DNA of 8,655 nucleotides. Origin: Candidatus Schekmanbacteria bacterium. Its GTDB lineage: Bacteria > Schekmanbacteria > GWA2-38-11 > J061. The stretch lies in the NCBI GenBank assembly GCA_003695725.1, contig RFHX01000011.1, forward strand, positions 1-8,655. The letters run 5' to 3'. Made by a program: the position numbers and the translations under genes. The notes under the pieces are model-generated. The model did no database searches, was not told where the DNA came from, and saw only the letters and a program-made list of their open reading frames with translations. Of this stretch, positions 1 through 6,810 are shown one piece after another; position 1 is the first letter of the stretch; the number at the start of each line of letters is the position of its first letter.

Positions 1-48
1 AAGAAAAGATATTATAATCAATCAGAGCATAAAGAAAAAAAGCTTCGC

Positions 49-160
49 ATTGAAAATATTGAAATTCTAATATAATACGACTGCTTCAATATGGTAAAAG
101 AGAAGAAATACTGTTCAAATATTGAACATTGTTTTTTTCTAAATGGTAAATAATTGAACA
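49..160. promoter_or_regulatory. Tandem inverted repeats, likely activator (enhancer-binding protein) sites
   Basis: A perfect 7-bp inverted repeat with a 3-base spacer, TGTTCAA-ATA-TTGAACA, lies at 112-128. A second copy with one intact arm, TGGTAAA-TAA-TTGAACA, lies at 144-160 (5 of 7 positions pair). Two weaker resemblances sit at 82-98 and 49-65, the latter sharing only the core AAATATTGAA. Centres fall near 57, 90, 120 and 152, so steps are 30-33 bp, about three helical turns. The two good sites are centred about 95 and 127 bp before the predicted sigma-54 start, where NtrC-family activators usually bind. The sequence differs from the enteric NtrC consensus, so the regulator is unknown. 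The strong site is certain as a repeat; its role is inferred. Confidence 0.6.
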
Positions 161-220
161 ACTAATCTTTCTCCTTAAAAAAATATTCAGTAAAATCAAA
201 TACTTATTTTTTATAAAAAA

Positions 221-237
221 TTGGCATAATTTTTGCA
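221..237 (+). promoter_or_regulatory. Sigma-54 (-24/-12) promoter of glnA
   Basis: The sequence TTGGCATAATTTTTGCA matches the RpoN consensus TTGGCAC-N5-TTGCA closely. The GG (223-224) and GC (235-236) are exactly 12 bp apart, as this promoter class requires, and only the C at the end of the -24 box differs (T here). Transcription should start near base 248, giving a leader of about 66 bases before the glnA ATG. Sigma-54 control of glnA is classical in proteobacteria, where it answers nitrogen limitation and needs an AAA+ activator. Paired inverted repeats at an appropriate distance upstream support the call. Confidence 0.85.
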
Positions 238-313
238 TCAAGTGTCTTATAGTTTGTAGGTTGGGTATATTCAATTACAATGAGAAACTTTAATTTTAAA
301 AAGGAGTTACCAA

Positions 314-1726
314 ATGAGTCCCAAAGATGTGATGGAAATTATCAAAGAAAACAACATTCAAATGATTGATTTGCGTTTTATGGATTTCCCCGGTGTTTGG
401 CAGCATTTTTCAGTGCCTGTATCAGAGTTTAATGAAAACAGTTTTGAAGAAGGGTTCGGTTTTGACGGCTCAAGTATTAGGGGATGGCAGCCAATCAACG
501 CAAGTGATATGCTTGTAATCCCAGATCCCGCAACAGCAATGGTTGATCCAATATTAAAGTATCCAACTCTTGTTCTTATTTGCAACATAGTAGATCCAAT
601 TACAAAAGAAAAATATTCAAGAGATCCAAGGAATATTGCTCAGAAAGCAGAGAGTTATTTAAGATCGACACAAATTGCAGATACATCTTACTTTGGTCCT
701 GAAGCTGAATTTTTTATACTCGATGACATCCGATTCGATCAAAATGAACATCAAGGTTTTTATTTTCTCGACTCATCTGAAGGCCGCTGGAATAGCGGAA
801 AAGAGGAAAATCCAAATCTTGGATATAAACCTCGCTACAAAGAGGGATATTTCCCAGTACCTCCTACTGACAGCTTGCAGGATTTAAGGACAGAAATGGT
901 TCTTGAAATGCAGAAGGTAGGAATCGAGATTGAATGTCAGCACCACGAAGTGGCTACTTCAGGACAGGCAGAAATTGATATGAAATACAATACATTGACT
1001 GCCACTGCTGACAATTTGATGTGGTACAAATATATTGTCAAGAATGTAGCAAGAAGACATAACAAAACAGTTACTTTTATGCCAAAACCGGTATTTAGAG
1101 ACAATGGCTCTGGAATGCACACCCATATTTCATTGTGGAAGAATGGAGAACCACTCTTTGCAGGGAATGAATATGGTGGAATGAGTGAATTGGCTATGTA
1201 TTTCATAGGCGGCATTATTAAGCATGCACCTTCGGTTTGTGCCTTTGTAGCACCTACAACAAATTCATATAAAAGACTTGTACCGGGATTTGAAGCACCC
1301 GTCAATCTTGCCTATTCCTCAAGAAATAGAAGCGCAAGCATAAGAATTCCAATGTATTCTCCCAGTCCAAAGGCAAAGAGGATCGAAGTCAGATTCCCTG
1401 ACCCCTCATGCAACGGCTACTTGGCATTTGCAGCCCTATTGATGGCAGGACTCGACGGAATAGAAAACAAAATCAATCCGGGAGAACCTCTTGACAAAGA
1501 CATCTACGAATTAGGACCTGAAGAGTTGGCAGGTGTACCATCAGTGCCAGCTTCACTTGAAGAAGCACTAAATGCTCTTGAAGAGGATAATGAGTACCTT
1601 TTAAAAGGTGATGTTTTCACTCAAGATGCAATTGATATGTGGATTGAGTATAAAAGAACCAATGAAGTCGATGCAATGAGATTGAGACCTCATCCATATG
1701 AATTTGCTCTTTACTTTGATATTTAA
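314..1726 (+). CDS. glnA: Glutamine synthetase, type I-beta
   Basis: This enzyme makes glutamine from glutamate, ammonia and ATP in the cytoplasm, normally as a dodecamer. The 470-residue length is typical of GSI. The N-terminal beta-grasp domain carries [11 protein letters not shown] near residues 48-58. The catalytic domain shows FGPEAEFF (127-134, metal and substrate glutamates), [17 protein letters not shown] (264-271) and NRSASIRIP. The segment around [28 protein letters not shown] matches the insertion typical of the I-beta subtype. Tyr398 in DIYELGPEE (codon 1505-1507) aligns with the adenylylated Tyr397 of the enterobacterial enzyme, so control by a GlnE-type adenylyltransferase is possible, although no such gene is in the window. 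The start is supported by AAGGAG seven bases upstream. A sigma-54 promoter precedes the gene and a strong hairpin terminator follows, so it is probably monocistronic. It supplies the glutamine used by the glutamate synthase operon downstream. Confidence 0.98.
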   Translation: MSPKDVMEIIKENNIQMIDLRFMDFPGVWQHFSVPVSEFNENSFEEGFGFDGSSIRGWQPINASDMLVIPDPATAMVDPILKYPTLVLICNIVDPITKEKYSRDPRNIAQKAESYLRSTQIADTSYFGPEAEFFILDDIRFDQNEHQGFYFLDSSEGRWNSGKEENPNLGYKPRYKEGYFPVPPTDSLQDLRTEMVLEMQKVGIEIECQHHEVATSGQAEIDMKYNTLTATADNLMWYKYIVKNVARRHNKTVTFMPKPVFRDNGSGMHTHISLWKNGEPLFAGNEYGGMSELAMYFIGGIIKHAPSVCAFVAPTTNSYKRLVPGFEAPVNLAYSSRNRSASIRIPMYSPSPKAKRIEVRFPDPSCNGYLAFAALLMAGLDGIENKINPGEPLDKDIYELGPEELAGVPSVPASLEEALNALEEDNEYLLKGDVFTQDAIDMWIEYKRTNEVDAMRLRPHPYEFALYFDI

Positions 1727-1772
1727 ATAAGGTAAAGACGAGAAAAAGTTTAGATATTTCTTTACTAAATAG

Positions 1773-1820
1773 AACACTGCCGGCTCTTCTTGATAAAAGA
1801 GTCGGTTGTGTTTTGTTTTT
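1773..1820 (+). terminator. Rho-independent terminator after glnA
   Basis: The stem CCGGCTCTT (1780-1788) pairs with AAGAGTCGG (1797-1805) with one G-U wobble and an 8-base loop. It is extended by AACAC (1773-1777) pairing with GTGTT (1808-1812) and is followed by TTTTGTTTTT. It lies 46 bases after the glnA stop codon and separates glnA from the next operon. Confidence 0.85.
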
Positions 1821-1830
1821 ATTGGTTTTG

Positions 1831-1894
1831 TATAATTTTGGTGCCCTTGTTGTCACATCATCTACCCTCGTTTGCTTGACAACAGTGTTTTTTT
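1831..1894 (+). promoter_or_regulatory. Leader of the hdr-glt operon: candidate promoter and hairpin
   Basis: A perfect TATAAT lies at 1831-1836, though no good -35 box sits 16-18 bp before it. Just downstream, TGTTGTCA (1848-1855) and TGACAACA (1877-1884) form an exact 8-bp inverted repeat with a 21-base loop, followed by seven T residues at 1888-1894. Transcripts from the TATAAT box would start near 1843 and run into this terminator-like hairpin, so it could be an attenuator. Alternatively the repeat could be an operator. Its right arm overlaps a perfect TTGACA (1876-1881), a possible -35 box, but no good -10 box follows it at 16-18 bp (TACGAA is the closest). The repeat is certain; the function is not. 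Confidence 0.4.
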
Positions 1895-1946
1895 AATTTA
1901 CGAAATAAAAGGGTTTTTATCACAAAAATTATTTGAAGGGTAAAAT

Positions 1947-3320
1947 ATGGCTTTAAATGCGATTTTTTGGGGCTGTCAAATACCAGCGCGATACCCCTTT
2001 ATCGAAAAATCTTTAAGAAGGGTTTTCGAAGAGCTGGAAATCCAAATAATAGATATCGATGGATTCACGTGTTGCCCTGAAAGAGCGCTCATAGGCAATA
2101 TGAGTGAAGAGGTTTGGTATTTGACTGCAGCAAGGAATTTAGCAGTGGCGAGAAAGAACGCCGGGAAACCATTAACTCTTATTCAAGCCTGTAATGGCTG
2201 TTTCAGCACATTAAAAAAAGTAAAGGAAGATCTCGACCACGATTTAGAAATTAGAAAAAAAGTAAACAAAGGTTTGGGTCATATCGGCCTTCATTATGAA
2301 GGTGGCGTTGATGTAAAGCATATAGTTGAGTTCTTACACGATGTTATTGGTGCTGACACCATAAAAAATCGCGTTAAATCCTCTTTGAACGGATTAAAAA
2401 TAGCAGTGCATCCGGGATGCCATATGACGCGTCCCTCATCTGCTATAGAGTTTGACGATCCCCTTGTTCCAAAAAAGTTCGACCAACTTATAAAATCACT
2501 TGGAGCAACAAATGTAAACTATCCAAGCAAAATGCTTTGCTGTGGGGGAGAATTAACCAATATTGGCAATATGGATGAAGGTTTTGCAGTAACAAGACAA
2601 AAACTTATTGAAACGACTCGTTTGAATGTAGATGCACTTGCTGTTGCATGTCCGAACTGCTTCAAACAATTTGATAATCAGCAGTTTCTAATGCAAAGAA
2701 ACGGTGAAGAATTTGAAATCCCGGTGTTTTATGTATCAGAACTTTTAGGATTGGCATTGGGGATTGACCCAAAAGAATTGGGATTGGAAGGGCACAGGAT
2801 AAATACAGAAAGTTTCTTCAAGAGATGGAACGAAGAAAAAGAAAAGGCAGGAAAAGTAAAAGAATATTTTGATTTAGAAGCATTGAGGAAATGCTATGAA
2901 TGCAGAGCTTGCTTGGATGATTGTCCATCAGTCAAGCTTCTTGATAAATATGACCCTGTTACAATAATGGGGAAAGTGTTGGATGGAAAAATCGAAGAAG
3001 CAATGGAAGATAACGCCATCTGGGAATGCCTTGAATGCCATACTTGCAGCGAGCTGTGTCCTCAAGGATTTGGAATGGAAAAAGTATTTACTACCCTAAA
3101 ACATTTTGCAGGGGAAAAGGGGAAAAGGCCTGCTCCTGCAAAAAAAGGTATTGAAATGTTCGAAAAAACAAGCAAAATAGGCGAACCTTCAAAAGCTCAA
3201 AGGAAAAAGTTTAATCTTCCAGATACTCCATCAAGCGGTTTTGAAGACTGGAAAAAGATGATTGAAGCAATTCGTTCAAAAAAAGAAAATGAGGGAGATG
3301 AAATTTTAAATGAACCATAA
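1947..3320 (+). CDS. Fused HdrB-HdrC-like iron-sulfur protein, likely redox partner of the glutamate synthase
   Basis: Residues 1-270 form an HdrB-like part with two complete CCG cysteine motifs: Cys10, Cys42-Cys43, Cys82-x2-Cys85, and Cys158, Cys198-Cys199, Cys235-x2-Cys238. In HdrB such motifs bind noncubane [4Fe-4S] clusters that act on disulfides. Residues 310-375 are HdrC-like, with two CxxCxxCxxxCP motifs (Cys316/319/322/326 and Cys361/364/367/371) for cubane [4Fe-4S] clusters. The C-terminal 80 residues are charged, without a recognised domain. There is no membrane segment or signal peptide, so it should be cytoplasmic. The start is set by GAAGGG six bases before the ATG. It is the first gene of the operon, and its last 11 bases overlap the amidotransferase gene, pointing to coupled translation. 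No HdrA flavoprotein is nearby, so true CoM-CoB heterodisulfide reductase activity is unlikely. Electron delivery to the synthase is inference. A glycolate-oxidase- or succinate-dehydrogenase-type CCG protein is a less fitting alternative. Confidence 0.85.
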   Translation: MALNAIFWGCQIPARYPFIEKSLRRVFEELEIQIIDIDGFTCCPERALIGNMSEEVWYLTAARNLAVARKNAGKPLTLIQACNGCFSTLKKVKEDLDHDLEIRKKVNKGLGHIGLHYEGGVDVKHIVEFLHDVIGADTIKNRVKSSLNGLKIAVHPGCHMTRPSSAIEFDDPLVPKKFDQLIKSLGATNVNYPSKMLCCGGELTNIGNMDEGFAVTRQKLIETTRLNVDALAVACPNCFKQFDNQQFLMQRNGEEFEIPVFYVSELLGLALGIDPKELGLEGHRINTESFFKRWNEEKEKAGKVKEYFDLEALRKCYECRACLDDCPSVKLLDKYDPVTIMGKVLDGKIEEAMEDNAIWECLECHTCSELCPQGFGMEKVFTTLKHFAGEKGKRPAPAKKGIEMFEKTSKIGEPSKAQRKKFNLPDTPSSGFEDWKKMIEAIRSKKENEGDEILNEP

Positions 3321-4407
3321 TTACCAAAAAGACATATCAGGATGCGGGCTGTCAGGACTGATTAGTCGAAGCAAAAAAAGAATTCCCGGTGAAGTAATTA
3401 TCAAGTCTATTTGTCCTATGAAGGATAGGGGTAACGGACTTGGCGCAGGATTTGCCGCATACGGAATTTATCCTGATTATAGCGATTATTATGCGTTTCA
3501 TATAATGTATGATCACGGCACTGCAAAAGACATTGCAGAATCCTTCATTGAAGCAAACTATGAGATAGCTAAGCAGGAAAGAATTCCACATAAAAAGACT
3601 GAAAATATTGTCTATCATCCTATGCTTTACAGATATTTTGTTAAGCCAAAGGATAAGAGGCCTGATTCCCAATTTGCTGAGCTCGAAGGCGATGATTTTG
3701 TCGTGCGCACTGTAATGAATATCAATTCGAGTATTGAAGGAGCATATGTGTTTTCAAGTGGGAAAAACATGGGCGCTTTTAAAGGAGTTGGTTTCCCATC
3801 AGAAATTGCTGAATTCTATATGCTTGAAGATTATGCAGGCTACATTTGGACTGCTCACAATAGATTCCCTACAAATACTCCCGGCTGGTGGGGTGGTGCG
3901 CATCCATTTACGCTTCTCGACTGGTCAATTGTCCACAACGGTGAAATTTCATCATATGGCATAAACAAAAGATATTTAGAGATGTTTGGATACAGCTGCA
4001 CACTTTTAACGGATACGGAAGTTGTAGCTTATCTTTTTGACTTAATGGTAAGAAAGCATGGCATTAGCTTCAACATTGCCTGTAAAGCCCTTGCAGCACC
4101 TTTTTGGAAAGATATCGATGCGCTTCCAGAAGAAGAAAGAGAGGCTTATACATGGTTGAGAATGGTATATGGTAGTGCTCTTTTGAATGGACCTTTTGCA
4201 ATTCTATTTGGACACAGCAATGGTCTGATAGGGCTTAATGATAGAATAAAACTGCGTCCACTTGTTTGCGCAGAAAATGGAGATATGGTTTATATGGCAT
4301 CAGAAGAATCAGCAATCAGGGAAATTTGTCCAAAGCCGGAAAGAGTGTGGTATCCAAGAGCAGGAGAACCAGTAATTGTTAACCTGAATAGTGATGAAAA
4401 GAATTAA
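3310..4407 (+). CDS. Glutamate synthase glutaminase subunit (class II glutamine amidotransferase, stand-alone)
   Basis: This is the ammonia-releasing part of glutamate synthase as a separate 365-residue protein. It hydrolyses glutamine and passes ammonia to the FMN subunit. Visible motifs are SGCG with the likely nucleophile Cys12, HNRFPT (183-188), HNGE (209-212, oxyanion hole) and TDTE (234-237), all typical of Ntn-type amidotransferases. NDRIKLRPL (310-318) and SEESAIR (331-337) are also family-like. Because the nucleophile must be N-terminal, the first 11 residues should be a propeptide removed on maturation, as known for the longer propeptide of bacterial GltB. The ATG lies inside the end of the preceding gene (11-base overlap), with a GAGGGAGATG purine-rich site upstream. 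The next gene begins two bases after its stop. The three-protein layout resembles archaeal-type GltS and the GlxB/MgsA-type subunits of N-methylglutamate synthase. Glutamate synthase is favoured because glnA is adjacent and no methylamine genes are visible. Confidence 0.92.
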   Translation: MNHNYQKDISGCGLSGLISRSKKRIPGEVIIKSICPMKDRGNGLGAGFAAYGIYPDYSDYYAFHIMYDHGTAKDIAESFIEANYEIAKQERIPHKKTENIVYHPMLYRYFVKPKDKRPDSQFAELEGDDFVVRTVMNINSSIEGAYVFSSGKNMGAFKGVGFPSEIAEFYMLEDYAGYIWTAHNRFPTNTPGWWGGAHPFTLLDWSIVHNGEISSYGINKRYLEMFGYSCTLLTDTEVVAYLFDLMVRKHGISFNIACKALAAPFWKDIDALPEEEREAYTWLRMVYGSALLNGPFAILFGHSNGLIGLNDRIKLRPLVCAENGDMVYMASEESAIREICPKPERVWYPRAGEPVIVNLNSDEKN

Positions 4408-4409
4408 AA

Positions 4410-5915
4410 ATGAGAAAAAGCTACCTTATTCCAGAGTTTAGAGTCGAAATAGACCATACAAGATGCAGGCGGTGTAAGCGCTGTATAATGAATTGCAGTT
4501 ACGAAGCGCTTAGTTTCAGCGATAGAGTGGTTGCCGACCACTTTAAATGTGTTGCATGTCACAGATGTATCGTTTTCTGTCCTGAAAATGTAATAACTGT
4601 ACGAAAAAACCCTGTTGATTTCAAAGAAAGTTTCAACTGGACCAACAGGCATCGTTTAGATATTTGGAAACAGGCAGAAACAGGAGGCATTCCTCTTACT
4701 GGTATGGGGAATGATTTGCCCTATCAGATTATTTGGGACCATTTAGTCCTTGATGCCTGTCAAGTTACAAATCCTTCTATCGATCCATTAAGAGAACCGA
4801 TGGAATTGAGGACATATTTAGGGAAAAAACCTGATTCTTTGCAGTTTGAAGAAACAGCCGACGGAAAAATTAAATTAAAAGAAAAACCTCCCAAAAATAT
4901 AAAACTTGAAATGCCCGTTGTTTTCTCACCTATGTCTTATGGTTCCATTAGTTTGAATGCCCATAAAGCAATGGCGATGACTGCAAAGGAAATGGGCATT
5001 GTTATGCATACAGGAGAGGGCGGACTTCATAAGGATTTGTATGATTATAGTGACTATATGATTGTGCAATGCGCATCAGGACGATTTGGCGTTCATGCCG
5101 AATATCTTAAGAGAGGAATTGCAGTCGATATAAAAATAGGCCAAGGAGCAAAACCGGGAATAGGTGGCCATTTGCCGGGAGAAAAAGTCGGACTTGACAT
5201 TTCAAAAACTCGTATGATACCAATAGGCACCGATGCATTATCACCTGCTCCTCATCATGACATTTACTCCATCGAGGATCTCAGGCAGTTGATTTATGCA
5301 ATAAAGGAAGCAACTAATTACAAGCCGGTATCAGTTAAGATTGCAACTGTCCATAATGTTGCAGCCATTGTAAGCGGTATTGTCCGCGCTGGTGCTGATA
5401 TAGTTTATTTAGACGGTTTCAGGGGAGGTACTGGTGCTTCTCCCAAGATTGTTAGGGACCATGTTGGAATACCATTGGAACTTGCCCTTGCGGCAGTTGA
5501 TGACAGACTGCGTGAAGAAGGAATAAGAAATCAAGCATCAATTATAGCGGCAGGCAGTATTAGGTCAAGTGCAGACGCAATTAAAGCAATAGCTCTTGGT
5601 GCAGATGCCGTTGCGATTGGCACAGCGGCTCTAGTAGCAATTGGATGCAGAGTTTGCCAAACATGCCATATGGGTAAATGCGCATGGGGAATTGCAACAC
5701 AAAGGCCTGAATTAGCAAGAAGGCTTGACCCTGAAATTGCTGCCGAAAGACTTATTAATATGCTCAAAGCATGGAAATTTGAAATAAAAGAAGTTTTAGG
5801 AAGTCTTGGACTTAATGCTATTGAATCTCTGCGCGGCAGTAGAGAAAGATTGAGAGGTATTGGTTTAGACGCTCAAACATTGGATATTTTGGGTGTAAAA
5901 CCGGCAGGAAAATAA
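4410..5915 (+). CDS. gltB: Glutamate synthase FMN subunit with N-terminal two-cluster ferredoxin domain
   Basis: This is the catalytic core that reductively aminates 2-oxoglutarate to glutamate using ammonia from the amidotransferase subunit. Residues 15-60 form a ferredoxin domain with Cys19/22/25/29 and Cys47/50/53/57, enough for two [4Fe-4S] clusters. From about residue 165 a TIM-barrel FMN domain follows, with SPMSYGSIS (173-181), TGEGG (201-205), KIGQGAKPGIGG (242-253), DGFRGGTGASP (335-345) and GADAVAIGTA. The [3Fe-4S] ligands are Cys413, Cys419 and Cys424, with the same 6- and 5-residue steps as bacterial GltB, plus an extra Cys416 in the loop. At 501 residues it has the archaeal-type length, far shorter than the roughly 1500-residue bacterial GltB. 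The ATG follows the upstream stop by two bases and has only a weak ribosome site (GAAAAG), suggesting translational coupling. No NAD(P)H site is present, so electrons must arrive through the ferredoxin domain. N-methylglutamate synthase (GlxD/MgsC) is the main alternative. Confidence 0.95.
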   Translation: MRKSYLIPEFRVEIDHTRCRRCKRCIMNCSYEALSFSDRVVADHFKCVACHRCIVFCPENVITVRKNPVDFKESFNWTNRHRLDIWKQAETGGIPLTGMGNDLPYQIIWDHLVLDACQVTNPSIDPLREPMELRTYLGKKPDSLQFEETADGKIKLKEKPPKNIKLEMPVVFSPMSYGSISLNAHKAMAMTAKEMGIVMHTGEGGLHKDLYDYSDYMIVQCASGRFGVHAEYLKRGIAVDIKIGQGAKPGIGGHLPGEKVGLDISKTRMIPIGTDALSPAPHHDIYSIEDLRQLIYAIKEATNYKPVSVKIATVHNVAAIVSGIVRAGADIVYLDGFRGGTGASPKIVRDHVGIPLELALAAVDDRLREEGIRNQASIIAAGSIRSSADAIKAIALGADAVAIGTAALVAIGCRVCQTCHMGKCAWGIATQRPELARRLDPEIAAERLINMLKAWKFEIKEVLGSLGLNAIESLRGSRERLRGIGLDAQTLDILGVKPAGK

Positions 5916-5918
5916 TAT

Positions 5919-6749
5919 TTGAGAAATAAGAAAATGGATGCAGATACTTTGATAGAGTCAGGGAGAATCGAACCGGACAACGGAAAAGGAAAAATGGAAA
6001 AGCGTGAAAAAATAGTAATAGACGCAAAAGGTATCTATTACAGAGAATTAAATGAAAAAATCCGTGATGCTATTTACAATCTAAAATGTAAAGAAATTCA
6101 TCTCAATAATGTAAATGGTCAGCGCTATATTGGAGATGGGATTGAGGCAAAGGTAACCATTGTAATTAATGGTGTACCGGGGAATGACCTTGCAGCATTT
6201 ATGAATGGACCTACAATTATCGTCAACGATAATGCACAAGATGCAGTAGGCAATACGATGAACAATGGTAAAGTAATTGTCAAGGGACATTCAAGCGATG
6301 TCATTGGATATGGAATGAGAGGAGGCAAGATTTTCATAAAAGGTGATGTAGGATACAGAGTTGGAATTCATATGAAAGCTTATAAAAACACCGTGCCATA
6401 TATCATCTGTGGCGGAAGAGCAGGTGATTTTTTAGGTGAATATATGGCAGGAGGAGTTCTTGCCGTTTTAGGACTCGATGAAAATGATAATAGACCCCTA
6501 ACCGGTGATTATTTAGGTACAGGCATGCATGGAGGAGTTATATACATACGCGGTGAAGTCGATGAAAGGACACTAGGCAAAGAGGTTGGAATTGTGGATT
6601 TTACTGAAAAGGATATGCAAGAATTTGGAAAAATCTTAAAGGAATATGCTGATGACCTTGACTTAGATTTTGATGAAATAATGTCAAAACCATTTACAAA
6701 GATTGTCCCCATAAGCCATAGGCCTTACGGAAAACTTTATAGTTACTAA
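5919..6749 (+). CDS. Glutamate synthase GXGXG (beta-helix) subunit
   Basis: This is the structural C-terminal domain of glutamate synthase as a separate 276-residue protein. In GltB this right-handed beta-helix helps hold the synthase and amidotransferase parts together. The repeat GxxMxxGx5G is clear at residues 111-123, 130-142, 173-185 and 200-212, each about 13 residues. Homology to the family seems to start near residue 30 (KIVIDAKGIYYRELNEKIRD). The N-terminus is uncertain. The TTG at 5919, three bases after the previous stop, has AGGA nine bases upstream. The in-frame ATG at 5934 has no clear site, and the ATG at 5994 has AAGGA only three bases before it. The TTG is preferred for its spacing. 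The acidic stretch ADDLDLDFDE near 244-253 lies outside the helix. It is the last gene of the operon, followed by a strong terminator. GlxC/MgsB of N-methylglutamate synthase is the related alternative. Confidence 0.9.
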   Translation: MRNKKMDADTLIESGRIEPDNGKGKMEKREKIVIDAKGIYYRELNEKIRDAIYNLKCKEIHLNNVNGQRYIGDGIEAKVTIVINGVPGNDLAAFMNGPTIIVNDNAQDAVGNTMNNGKVIVKGHSSDVIGYGMRGGKIFIKGDVGYRVGIHMKAYKNTVPYIICGGRAGDFLGEYMAGGVLAVLGLDENDNRPLTGDYLGTGMHGGVIYIRGEVDERTLGKEVGIVDFTEKDMQEFGKILKEYADDLDLDFDEIMSKPFTKIVPISHRPYGKLYSY

Positions 6750-6759
6750 AGAATAATAA

Positions 6760-6794
6760 AAAATCCCCCTCACATCAAAAGTGAGGAGGATTTT
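6760..6794. terminator. Bidirectional rho-independent terminator between convergent genes
   Basis: A 14-bp stem, AAAATCCCCCTCAC (6760-6773) against GTGAGGAGGATTTT (6781-6794), has a single C-A mismatch and a 7-base loop. On the plus strand it is followed by TTTTCTTT and ends the glutamate synthase operon. On the minus strand it is followed by a T-rich run and ends the radical SAM gene, whose stop codon is 17 bases away. Confidence 0.92.
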
Positions 6795-6810
6795 CTTTCA
6801 AAAATTCCAG

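Larger units (their letters stand above)
1..313. other. Non-coding region upstream of glnA
   Basis: No credible gene is visible here. The left part (1-80) is very AT-rich with no convincing terminator or promoter. The middle (about 49-160) carries a series of TTGAA-containing motifs, two of them clear inverted repeats. A sigma-54 promoter lies at 221-237, followed by an untranslated leader of about 66 bases and a good ribosome binding site (AAGGAG, 301-306, seven bases before the glnA ATG). The region reads as a dedicated glnA control region. No gene upstream of it is visible in the window. Confidence 0.7.

Noticed and set aside
1-60. Possible terminator around AAGCTTCGCATT next to an A-run
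   Set aside because: Read on the minus strand the stem would be only two base pairs, too weak to support a terminator call.
86-274. Minus-strand open frame of 62 codons in the glnA upstream region
   Set aside because: It covers the inverted repeats and the sigma-54 promoter, has no ribosome site, and its translation is low-complexity with no recognisable domain.
280-369. Short leader-peptide frame starting at an ATG before glnA
   Set aside because: It has no Shine-Dalgarno site, runs out of frame into glnA, and shows no run of regulatory codons.
1839-1853. Second sigma-54-like element before the hdr-glt operon (TTGGTGC, then TTGT at 12-bp spacing)
   Set aside because: The nearly invariant C of the -12 GC is T and the -24 box deviates at two positions. 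It is kept only as a weak possibility.
1947-3320. True CoB-CoM heterodisulfide reductase or flavin-based electron bifurcation complex
   Set aside because: No HdrA flavoprotein, hydrogenase or formate dehydrogenase gene is present, and the operon partners are glutamate synthase subunits.
3310-6749. N-methylglutamate synthase (MgsABC/GlxBCD)
   Set aside because: The domain set is the same, but no N-methylglutamate dehydrogenase or methylamine genes are visible and the locus sits beside glnA. It cannot be excluded fully by sequence.
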